Source: a virus. Taken from it: a stretch of DNA of 22,671 nucleotides. Positions within the stretch are counted from its first letter, which is position 1. Every line of letters begins with the position of its first letter. The stretch covers positions 1-22,671 of IMG/VR virus record IMGVR_UViG_3300008117_003517; one strand, written 5' to 3'. This document shows positions 8,284 through 13,813 of this stretch, piece after piece. The notes under the pieces were generated by a model. The model was not told the DNA's origin. It did no database searches and was given only the letters and a program-made list of their open reading frames with translations. The translations under genes were made by a program, and so were the position numbers.

Positions 8284-9384
8284 ATGAGTAAACAACAATA
8301 TAACCTAAAAACAAAAACAGATTATCTAAGCCGTAAGATGTTTCTAGATCCAGCAGGTCCAGTCACTATCCAACGATTTGAAGAAGTCAAATACAAAAAG
8401 ATTGCAGACTACGATGCAACAGCACGTGGCTTCTTTTGGCAACCAGAAGAAGTTAGCCTAACCAAAGACAGCAATGACTTTAAAGAAGCCAGCGATGCAG
8501 TTAAACATATTTTTACTAGCAACCTACTACGTCAAACAGCACTTGATAGTCTACAAGGTCGTGGACCAACACAAGTGTTTACTCCGGTGTGTAGTCTTCC
8601 AGAAGTTGAAGCCTTGATGTATAACTGGGGCTTCTTTGAAACTAACATTCACAGCAAGAGCTACAGCCATATTATTCGCAACATCTACAATGTACCCAAA
8701 GACGTTTTCAACACGATTCACGATACCAAAGAGATTGTTGACATGGCATCAAGTGTAGGCAAGCACTATGACGACTTGCATAGAATCAATTGCAGGAAAG
8801 AGCTAGGAGAAGCAGTTGACGAGTATGAACACATTAAAGCAATTTGGATGGCTCTACATGCCAGCTATGCTTTAGAAGCATTCCGCTTTATGGTATCTTT
8901 TGCCACAAGTTTGGCCATGGTAGAGAACAAGATCTTTATTGGCAATGGCAACATTATCAGCCTAATTCTGCAAGACGAATTACTACATAAAGGTTGGACA
9001 GCCTATTTGATCAATCAAGTAATTAAAGAGGATACTCGCTTTGTTAAGGCTAAACAAGAGTGTGAAGCAGAAGTCTATGCATTGTATATGGATGTCATCC
9101 GTGAAGAAAAAGAGTGGGCTACCTATTTGTTTAAATTAGGACCGGTAATTGGACTTAATGCAAACATCCTTAGAGATTTTGTAGACTATACAGCAGCAGG
9201 AGCATTAAAGGATATTGGTATTAAATATAATAATCCTGCGCCAAAGACAACTCCTATTCCTTGGTTTAACAAACATAGTGATACTAGCAAGAAACAGACT
9301 GCCTTGCAGGAGAACGAGTCAACAAATTATGTTATTGGGGTCATGGGAGAAAATATTGACTACAATGAATTGCCAGCTATATAA
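8284..9384 (+). CDS. nrdB: Class I ribonucleoside-diphosphate reductase, beta subunit
   Basis: 366 aa, typical of R2. It houses the di-iron centre and tyrosyl radical that start catalysis in NrdA. Candidate ligands are Asp88 (LDSLQGR), Glu119, His123, radical Tyr127 (FFETNIHSKSY), Glu198 (LEAFRF), Glu232 and His235 (DELLH). Compared with the E. coli ExxH ligand pair, this protein reads ExxxH, an apparent one-residue insertion. The C-terminal tail (YVIGVMGENIDYNELPAI) should dock into NrdA. The start is preceded by AGGAAA. It lies in an operon with nrdA upstream and glutaredoxin 21 nt downstream. Confidence 0.96.
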   Translation: MSKQQYNLKTKTDYLSRKMFLDPAGPVTIQRFEEVKYKKIADYDATARGFFWQPEEVSLTKDSNDFKEASDAVKHIFTSNLLRQTALDSLQGRGPTQVFTPVCSLPEVEALMYNWGFFETNIHSKSYSHIIRNIYNVPKDVFNTIHDTKEIVDMASSVGKHYDDLHRINCRKELGEAVDEYEHIKAIWMALHASYALEAFRFMVSFATSLAMVENKIFIGNGNIISLILQDELLHKGWTAYLINQVIKEDTRFVKAKQECEAEVYALYMDVIREEKEWATYLFKLGPVIGLNANILRDFVDYTAAGALKDIGIKYNNPAPKTTPIPWFNKHSDTSKKQTALQENESTNYVIGVMGENIDYNELPAI

Positions 9385-9405
9385 TAGATATTAAAAGGAA
9401 ACACA

Positions 9406-9663
9406 ATGAACGCGGTAGTATGGAGCAAATATCATTGCCCTTATTGTGATCAAGCAAAAGCATTGCTAACACAAAAGGGCGTTAAGTTTGAAGAAAAGAA
9501 AATTGGTGATGGTTATACCAAAGAAGAATTATTAGAAGCAGTACCAACTGCACGAACAGTTCCACAGATTTTCCTAGATGGAAAATTAGTTGGCGGATTT
9601 ACAGAATTGAAAAAACTTTTCGAACAGTGGGATGGACAGGGATATGGAGACGGACCAATATAA
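9406..9663 (+). CDS. Glutaredoxin
   Basis: 85 aa, a single-domain thioredoxin fold. It has the dithiol site Cys11-Pro-Tyr-Cys14 (KYHCPYCDQAK), the cis-Pro loop TVPQIF and the GG glutathione-binding motif (LVGGFTEL). It likely reduces the NrdA C-terminal cysteines using glutathione. AAAGGAAA precedes the start. The stop codon overlaps the next start (TAATG). Position directly after nrdAB supports a dedicated reductant role, as with T4 nrdC. Confidence 0.93.
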   Translation: MNAVVWSKYHCPYCDQAKALLTQKGVKFEEKKIGDGYTKEELLEAVPTARTVPQIFLDGKLVGGFTELKKLFEQWDGQGYGDGPI

Positions 9664-9980
9664 TGTTATTAAATAAACACAAATTTGCAGTAGGTGATAT
9701 TGTCACAATCAAATTGATTTCAGGTGACGAGATCATGGGTAAGTTTATCGAAGATGCTATGGGTAGCATCACCTTAGATCGGCCAGTTATGTTGGCCATG
9801 ACTCAGAAAGGACCAGCAATGGCTCCTGTGCTATTAACAGTTAATCCTGATACAAAGTTAACCTTTAACACACAGGCAATTATAGTAATGGCTGAAAGTG
9901 ATGCTGAAATTGGTAAACAGTATGTATATCAAACCACAGGTATTCAACCCGTAAGTGCTGGCAGTATTATAAAGGGATAA
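9663..9980 (+). CDS. Small beta-barrel protein, Sm/LSm-like candidate
   Basis: 105 aa when started at the ATG overlapping the glutaredoxin stop (TAATG); an upstream extension would lie inside glutaredoxin. Residues 8-40 read FAVGDIVTIKLISGDEIMGKFIE then ITLDRPVML, the rhythm of an Sm/LSm or SH3-like barrel (hydrophobic strand, V-x-L-x-x-G-x-x-x-x-G, then a second strand). The C-terminus contains a further strand (AIIVMAESDAEIG) and QYVYQTTGI. If truly LSm-like, it might bind RNA, but no family assignment can be proved by eye. I recall similar uncharacterised proteins in T4-like cyanophages. It is probably co-transcribed with nrdAB-grx. Confidence 0.75.
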   Translation: MLLNKHKFAVGDIVTIKLISGDEIMGKFIEDAMGSITLDRPVMLAMTQKGPAMAPVLLTVNPDTKLTFNTQAIIVMAESDAEIGKQYVYQTTGIQPVSAGSIIKG

Positions 9981-9983
9981 TGT

Positions 9984-10367
9984 ATGGCTGCCCACGATAC
10001 TCCAATTGATTACAGTAGTTACTATGCCGATATTGCTACAGCATTGGGTACAATTGCTACAAATTCAACAGAGATTAAAAATTCTCTAGCTATTATAGCC
10101 ACCCAAACAACTACCTTAGCTAGTACACTAGGAGAAATCGAAGGGCACCAGCAAAAATTGCGTGAGCTCGGCGAAGGGCCTGGTATCCATATTATTGGGC
10201 CTTATGAATTGGTGCAATTTATTACCTCATATAGAAGCCTAATTGAGGAAGGCAAACTGCTGAGTTTCCGTGATAAACAACCGTCGGAAAAAGAAGTTAG
10301 CAAAGCACTAAATGATCTTGGCAACTATATAGCAAAGATCAAACAGAATATTCCCAAGGACTTTTAA
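9984..10367 (+). CDS. Phage protein of unknown function
   Basis: 127 aa, not recognised. Residues 10-60 are a Thr/Ala/Ile-rich helix (TALGTIATNSTEIKNSLAIIA) with coiled-coil character. A middle segment GPGIHIIGPYELVQFITSY follows, then a charged helical C-terminus ending KIKQNIPKDF. No signal peptide, membrane span or active site is obvious. It sits 3 nt after the previous gene and 1 nt before the PAAR-amidase gene, so it may be a baseplate or tail partner of that protein; this rests only on position. Confidence 0.7.
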   Translation: MAAHDTPIDYSSYYADIATALGTIATNSTEIKNSLAIIATQTTTLASTLGEIEGHQQKLRELGEGPGIHIIGPYELVQFITSYRSLIEEGKLLSFRDKQPSEKEVSKALNDLGNYIAKIKQNIPKDF

Positions 10368-10368
10368 T

Positions 10369-11331
10369 ATGCCAGGAGTATCGAGACAAGGCGCCGACAC
10401 TGCCGGCGGAACAATAGCAGCAGGATCTTCTAATGTGTTTGTAAACGGTTCACCAATTGCAAGAAAGGGAGATGCAGTAGCCGGACACGGGCGCGGCTCC
10501 CATAGCAGTCCTACAATGTCCGGATCAAGTAGTACGGTTTATGCCAACGGTATTTTGATATGCCGAGAAGGCGACCCGGCCACTTGCGGTCATCCTGCTA
10601 CCGGCAGTGGAAACGTATTCTCTGGAACCTTTACATCTTTTGTAGTTCCACCAGTGGTGATTGCGCCAGCAACACAAGCAGCCATTAATAGACAAACAAG
10701 TGCATATGTGGCCAATCCCAGTGCTTACAAGGTTGCATCTAACGACCAGGTTAAACAAAACTTTCCTGGAACTCCGCAAGGTGCCGACGGTGAAAGTTTA
10801 CTTGATACTGATGTAGTTTTAGCCAGTGATATTCCTAGTCTACTTTCACAGAACCTCGATGAAGCCGCTAAAGGTGTGTGGGAAGAAACAGGTATGGGTG
10901 GGAAGCCCAGCAATTCTAAAATTACAGGTATATGGAAAGAATTAGGATATCCGCAAACCGGAGCATGGTTAACTGATCAAACTGCTTGGTGTATGGGTTA
11001 TGTAAATTGGGTTTTAAAAAGATGCGGCTACAGATTTGTGCAAACTGCCTGGGCATTTGATATCAAAAATAAAACGGCTGCATATAAAGCAACTACTATA
11101 CCGTTAAATCAAGGACAGCCAGGAGACATTGCCCTATGGAGTTATGGACACGTAAACTTCATCTATACTGCTAGTAGCGGTGTATACACCTTCGTGGGGG
11201 GAAATCAAAGTTCGTCGGCTAAGAATGTTAATAATCCGTCAAGCGGATCAGTAACGCGATCTTGGCCAAGTGGCTATCGAACACCGGGCGACAATTCCTT
11301 AGTTGGAATATTTAGACCAGTTAAGGAATAA
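10369..11331 (+). CDS. PAAR spike-tip protein fused to a C-terminal amidase domain
   Basis: 320 aa. Residues 1-87 are a PAAR-type cone: repeated turns (SRQGADTAGG, NVFVNGSPIARKGD, TVYANGILICREGD) with candidate zinc ligands His40, His45, Cys65, Cys73 and His75. Residues 90-160 are a linker. Residues 165-320 resemble the TIGR02594/NlpC-P60/CHAP cysteine amidases: Cys208 (TAWCMGYVNWVLKRCGY), His261 (GDIALWSYGHVNF) and Asn279 (VGGNQ). The PAAR cone should cap the tail-spike tip and the amidase should cut peptidoglycan during DNA entry, replacing the lysozyme found in T4 gp5. Probably late and tail-associated, although no late box is seen directly upstream. Confidence 0.88.
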   Translation: MPGVSRQGADTAGGTIAAGSSNVFVNGSPIARKGDAVAGHGRGSHSSPTMSGSSSTVYANGILICREGDPATCGHPATGSGNVFSGTFTSFVVPPVVIAPATQAAINRQTSAYVANPSAYKVASNDQVKQNFPGTPQGADGESLLDTDVVLASDIPSLLSQNLDEAAKGVWEETGMGGKPSNSKITGIWKELGYPQTGAWLTDQTAWCMGYVNWVLKRCGYRFVQTAWAFDIKNKTAAYKATTIPLNQGQPGDIALWSYGHVNFIYTASSGVYTFVGGNQSSSAKNVNNPSSGSVTRSWPSGYRTPGDNSLVGIFRPVKE

Positions 11332-11332
11332 A

Positions 11333-11752
11333 ATGAAAAAGTTATTTTGGAACATATTAGGATTCATTAGTCTCGGACTTGCCTATGTGGGAGTTATTAC
11401 TCCAGGTATGCCCTATAGTATTTTTGTAGTATTTGCCGCCTATTGCTTCAGTAAGGGCAACGAACGTATGCATCGTTGGTTATACAATCACAAACTGTTC
11501 GGCCCGTTCTTGACCAACTGGGGCGAGAAGCGTGTATTCCCACAAAAGATGAAATACTTTATGTTGGCCATGATGACAACCAGTCTAATCATTATGTGGT
11601 TCACTGGTGTAAAACCTATAGGCATCTTAAGTACTGCTGTGTTCATGACCGTAGTTGCTGTATGGGCTTGGCGCTTTCCTGGTAGTGTAGAAGCCTACGA
11701 TCAACGTATAGCTGATGGTAAAAAAGTTGGCTGGTTTAACAATTCGTTTTAA
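11333..11752 (+). CDS. DUF454/YbaN-family inner-membrane protein
   Basis: 139 aa from ATG 11333, which follows an AAGGAA site; a longer frame would run into the PAAR gene. It has a first hydrophobic hairpin (residues 5-38, NILGFISLGLAYVGVITPGMPYS in parts), then CFSKGNERMHRWLYNHKLFGPFL, then two further membrane spans (about 70-110). The pattern GxxxLGLxxxGVxxPGxP followed by C-F-S-x-x-x-E-R-x-H-x-W-L is characteristic of DUF454 (E. coli YbaN), whose function is unsettled. It is an unusual cargo for a phage; host-derived membrane modulation is possible. Four nt separate it from the next gene. Confidence 0.85.
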   Translation: MKKLFWNILGFISLGLAYVGVITPGMPYSIFVVFAAYCFSKGNERMHRWLYNHKLFGPFLTNWGEKRVFPQKMKYFMLAMMTTSLIIMWFTGVKPIGILSTAVFMTVVAVWAWRFPGSVEAYDQRIADGKKVGWFNNSF

Positions 11753-11755
11753 TAT

Positions 11756-12004
11756 ATGAAAAAAATAACACTCGAACAATTGGTAGAAATTGCCGCAGAA
11801 GTAGAAGCAGGCGACCCTACAGATTGGGGCAAACTAGCTGTTGGGCAAGAACAGGCATTTCGAATGATCGGTACAAGTATACTTGACATGTTCGACAAAG
11901 AAGCGTATACTGATGATGATAAGCTAATAATGCTGGCAACTATAACTAAACTAACAGTTGAAAACATGTTGCTTAATTTAAAAATTATGGACAAAGATTC
12001 ATAA
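11756..12004 (+). CDS. Small acidic helical phage protein, unknown function
   Basis: 82 aa, entirely helical by appearance, with no signal or membrane span. It contains LEQLVEIAAEVEAGDPTDWGKLAVGQEQAF and ends with NMLLNLKIMDKDS. The first nine residues are basic-hydrophobic (MKKITLEQL). It is not a family I can name. Its start lies 4 nt after the DUF454 gene and a late-type box overlaps its stop codon, marking the end of this transcription unit. Confidence 0.75.
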   Translation: MKKITLEQLVEIAAEVEAGDPTDWGKLAVGQEQAFRMIGTSILDMFDKEAYTDDDKLIMLATITKLTVENMLLNLKIMDKDS

Positions 12005-12010
12005 ATATAC
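12001..12010 (+). promoter_or_regulatory. T4-like late promoter box for csp-tmRNA
   Basis: ATAAATATAC overlaps the stop codon of the preceding gene and lies 45 nt before the cold-shock ATG. It would transcribe the cold-shock gene and, with no terminator between them, the tmRNA. Confidence 0.55.
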
Positions 12011-12052
12011 ACTCACACACATGATAAATTTACAAACAAGGAAAATAGTAAA

Positions 12053-12256
12053 ATGGTAACAGGAAAAGTAAAATGGTTTAACGACGCCAAAGGTTTTGGT
12101 TTTATTACACCGGACAATGGCGGCAATGATCTATTTGCACATTTTTCACAGATTAATTCGAGTGGCTTCAAAAGTCTACAAGAAGGACAGAGTGTAAGAT
12201 TTGAAGTGACTATGGGTCAAAAAGGCGAGCAGGCTAGCAATATTCAGCCAGCCTAA
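12053..12256 (+). CDS. Cold-shock domain protein (CspA-like)
   Basis: 67 aa, the standard single cold-shock domain. RNP1 is KGFGFI (residues 13-18) and RNP2 is DLFAHF (27-32); the start [16 protein letters not shown] is classic. It binds single-stranded RNA or DNA and melts RNA structure. AAGGAAAA precedes the start. The stop codon is directly followed by the acceptor piece of the tmRNA, so the two are likely on one transcript. A cold-shock chaperone beside a tmRNA may aid processing or translation rescue late in infection; that link is inference. Confidence 0.95.
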   Translation: MVTGKVKWFNDAKGFGFITPDNGGNDLFAHFSQINSSGFKSLQEGQSVRFEVTMGQKGEQASNIQPA

Positions 12257-12324
12257 GAAATTGTTGTAATCCCTTCAAAGCGAAGGCGTTGCGGACCCGG
12301 GTTCGACCCCCGGCAGGTCCACCA

Positions 12325-12407
12325 TAAGGAGATTAGTATGGACACAGGATATACCACCTTAATTGGTTTTATCTTTGTTGCTATAGTATTTCTAGTCATT
12401 TTATGAT
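12325..12407 (+). other. Intervening segment of the permuted tmRNA
   Basis: The 83 nt between the CCA end (12324) and the mature 5' G (12408) would be removed during tmRNA maturation, cut by tRNA-type 5' and 3' processing enzymes. It contains a complete small ORF with its own ribosome site, occupying nearly all of the segment. Confidence 0.85.
12338..12406 (+). CDS. 22-residue hydrophobic peptide inside the tmRNA intervening segment
   Basis: ATG at 12338, TGA at 12404-12406, 22 codons. AAGGAG (12326-12331) lies six nt before the ATG, an ideal Shine-Dalgarno sequence. The peptide has a short polar start (MDTGYTT) and then a continuous apolar stretch (LIGFIFVAIVFLVIL), long enough for one membrane span. 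It has no similarity I can name. The TGA ends two bases before the mature tmRNA 5' end and the ribosome site starts two bases after the CCA, so the ORF fits the removable segment almost exactly. The strong ribosome site and hydrophobic content argue against chance. A small membrane toxin, lysis aid or holin-like peptide is possible; this is inference. Confidence 0.6.
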   Translation: MDTGYTTLIGFIFVAIVFLVIL

Positions 12408-12492
12408 GGGCCTGTATTGGCTTCGACGTGGCGAGATAGTAGAGACGGCAACACAGTAGGCGATGACTGTCAATCAAGCAAATAAAGTAAAA

Positions 12493-12579
12493 GCAAACGC
12501 TGATACATTTGAGTTTGGCGCAATGAGCTTCACTGGAAACACTGTTTCTGGCAAAAGCAAAGTTGCACTAGCAGCCTAA
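12493..12579 (+). other. tmRNA tag-peptide reading frame (about 28 codons)
   Basis: The frame begins at GCA AAC (Ala-Asn, as in E. coli) after an A-rich stretch and runs 28 codons to TAA at 12577-12579. It begins ANADTFEF and ends SKVALAA. The ALAA ending is the ClpXP-type degradation signal. The E. coli tag has 10 residues, so this one is unusually long. The resume codon is assigned by analogy. Confidence 0.75.
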
Positions 12580-12626
12580 GAAACTGCAACTCCGAGGTAG
12601 TTATACCTTGTCATCCAAAATAGCAG

Positions 12627-12650
12627 AACCCGCTTCGGCGGGTTTCTTTT
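12627..12650 (+). terminator. Rho-independent terminator after tmRNA (copy 1)
   Basis: ACCCGC-TTCG-GCGGGT forms a 6-bp stem with a UUCG tetraloop, then TTCTTTTT. It ends the tmRNA transcript. A 28-nt stretch from 12628 recurs identically at 14793. Confidence 0.9.
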
Positions 12651-12655
12651 TGGCA
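12628..12655 (+). repeat. 28-nt direct repeat, copy 1 (terminator)
   Basis: Identical over 28 nt to 14793-14820, covering hairpin, T-run and the following GGCA. The two copies bracket the 2.1-kb module with the AAA+ ATPase, NUMOD protein and unknown gene. Confidence 0.9.
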
Positions 12656-12669
12656 TCTACTAAATAATT

Positions 12670-12746
12670 CGCAACATAGTTGCTCTATGACTGTTTGGCT
12701 AGCAAGGACCCGCAAGGGCAGTGGATGTGTCCGTTAATAGCTTTTT
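12670..12746 (+). ncRNA. Candidate small structured RNA
   Basis: The stretch 12656-12913 has no convincing gene. Within it, CATAG/CTATG (12675-12679, 12685-12689) forms one hairpin. A nested structure follows: GCTA/TAGC (12698-12701, 12738-12741), GGAC/GTCC (12706-12709, 12729-12732) and CCC-GCAA-GGG (12709-12718). It ends in TTTTT (12742-12746). A late-like box with one mismatch (CTAAATA, about 12660-12666) would start it near 12672. The GNRA-type GCAA loop and terminal U-run suggest a short RNA. A 16-codon frame from 12688 has no ribosome site and is unlikely to be real. Confidence 0.35.
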
Positions 12747-12765
12747 GACGATTGAATTCGAATTG

Positions 12766-12786
12766 GGCACTGTAGTGCCTTTTATT
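12766..12786 (+). terminator. Rho-independent terminator
   Basis: GGCAC-TGTA-GTGCC (5-bp stem) followed by TTTTATTTT, just upstream of the early promoter at 12803. It would stop any transcript entering from the tmRNA side. Confidence 0.7.
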
Positions 12787-12802
12787 TTGAGCAAATTAAT
12801 AT

Positions 12803-12831
12803 TTGACAACGATAAATATTGATGCTATACT
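12803..12831 (+). promoter_or_regulatory. Early promoter with a late-type box in its spacer
   Basis: TTGACA (12803-12808), a 17-nt spacer, TATACT (12826-12831), with TG one base before the -10. The spacer contains GATAAATA (12811-12818), the late-type box, so the promoter may serve both phases. It drives the ATPase gene, leaving a leader of about 75 nt. Confidence 0.8.
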
Positions 12832-12913
12832 ATTAGCACAGTAAGAGATTAGGTCTTTGGGCCTAATACAACAACTCTTAAACATTGTTAGTAAACTTTT
12901 TAAGGAGGTTGAA

Positions 12914-13813
12914 ATGACCACAATACTAAGATCTATATCTCGCGAATCTACAACAGAATTTGCCGACCCCGAAGCTCTATACCAAGCCGAGCTATTAAAA
13001 CAAACAGAACATGTAGACCGTCTCAAATCAGAGATGGAAAATATCTACGACTTAACTGCTAACTTTGCGTCAGATCTCGACGGTTCAAAAGGACTTGCTG
13101 TATTTGGACCCCCTGGCGTAGGTAAAACAAAGATGGTTTCTCAGGCATTATTGGATGCTAGCGCAAGTGTTGAGTATCACAAAGGTGCTGATATGAGTGC
13201 CGCTGGCCTATTTGGATTGCTATGGTTTAATCGACAACCGCATCGTGTTTTAGTATTAGATGACGTAGATCTAAACAAAGGAGGACAAGATAGTAAAGCT
13301 ATCATTGCATTACTAAAGAGTGCTACTGAGATGACTTTTAGGCCACGAGAAGTATCTTGGATTAAGGCAGCACCAAATGCACAGATGCGAGAACATAACA
13401 TCCCTTCAAAATTTGAATATTGGGGCAACATTATCTGGATTACAAATGATAGGCCAGAAGACTTATTAAAGAAACAATCTACTGCAAAACACTTTTCTGC
13501 ATTAGTAGGCGAAGGCGGTCGCTTTACTCCGGCAATTCTTGACTGGAATAAAAAAGACAAGTATCTTTGGACCAAATATCTGATTGAAGAACGTGATATG
13601 CTTGGCAAGAATTGCGAAAGTAGAAAAAATGGATATGACGAAGAAATTATTAGGGATGTTTTAGGATTCTTCAAAAAATATTATGTTAATCTTGTTGGTA
13701 TTACTCCACGATATGCAACTAAGGTTGCTCATAATAGATTCCGCTTCCCAGATAAATGGGAAAAAATGAGTTTACTCGCTAACTCTATCGAGGTAGAACA
13801 TGTTCAAAAGTAA
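12914..13813 (+). CDS. AAA+ type P-loop ATPase
   Basis: 299 aa from ATG 12914, which follows a strong AAGGAGG; an earlier in-frame start at 12857 lacks a ribosome site and lies close to the promoter. Walker A is GPPGVGKT (residues 65-72), Walker B is RVLVLDDVD (111-119, Asp116-Asp117) and the sensor-1 stretch is IIWITNDRP (Asn178). Residues 1-55 are a helical N-terminal segment; 230-299 hold a C-terminal helical part. The substrate is unknown: candidates include DNA remodelling, helicase loading or terminase- or protease-type unfolding. It is the first gene of an early operon with the NUMOD protein (14-nt overlap) and an unknown gene, ended by the terminator at 14792. Confidence 0.87.
   Translation: MTTILRSISRESTTEFADPEALYQAELLKQTEHVDRLKSEMENIYDLTANFASDLDGSKGLAVFGPPGVGKTKMVSQALLDASASVEYHKGADMSAAGLFGLLWFNRQPHRVLVLDDVDLNKGGQDSKAIIALLKSATEMTFRPREVSWIKAAPNAQMREHNIPSKFEYWGNIIWITNDRPEDLLKKQSTAKHFSALVGEGGRFTPAILDWNKKDKYLWTKYLIEERDMLGKNCESRKNGYDEEIIRDVLGFFKKYYVNLVGITPRYATKVAHNRFRFPDKWEKMSLLANSIEVEHVQK

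Larger units (their letters stand above)
12257..12625 (+). ncRNA. ssrA: Circularly permuted (two-piece) tmRNA
   Basis: The 3' acceptor piece comes first (about 12257-12324), then an 83-nt intervening segment, then the 5' coding piece (from 12408). The T-arm is CCGGG-TTCGACC-CCCGG (12297-12313). The acceptor strand CAGGTCC (12314-12320) plus A and CCA (to 12324) pairs with GGGCCTG (12408-12414) in seven base pairs. The third pair is G-U, the alanyl-tRNA synthetase identity mark, and the discriminator is A. GGCTTCGACG (12419-12428) is the conserved tmRNA 5' motif. The tag frame starts near 12493 and ends VALAA-stop (12579). The final codons lie within a 7-bp stem, AGTTGCA/TGCAACT (12561-12591). 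GCAACA/TGTTGT can join the two pieces. Role: rescue of stalled ribosomes and tagging for proteolysis. The exact outer ends are uncertain. Confidence 0.93.

Noticed and set aside
12688-12738. 16-codon frame in the candidate small RNA (starts MTVWLART)
   Set aside because: No ribosome site and it lies within paired RNA elements.
12748-12765. TTCGAAT like a tRNA T-loop before GGGC
   Set aside because: No 5-bp T-stem, anticodon arm or acceptor stem can be built around it. No ordinary tRNA gene was found in the window.
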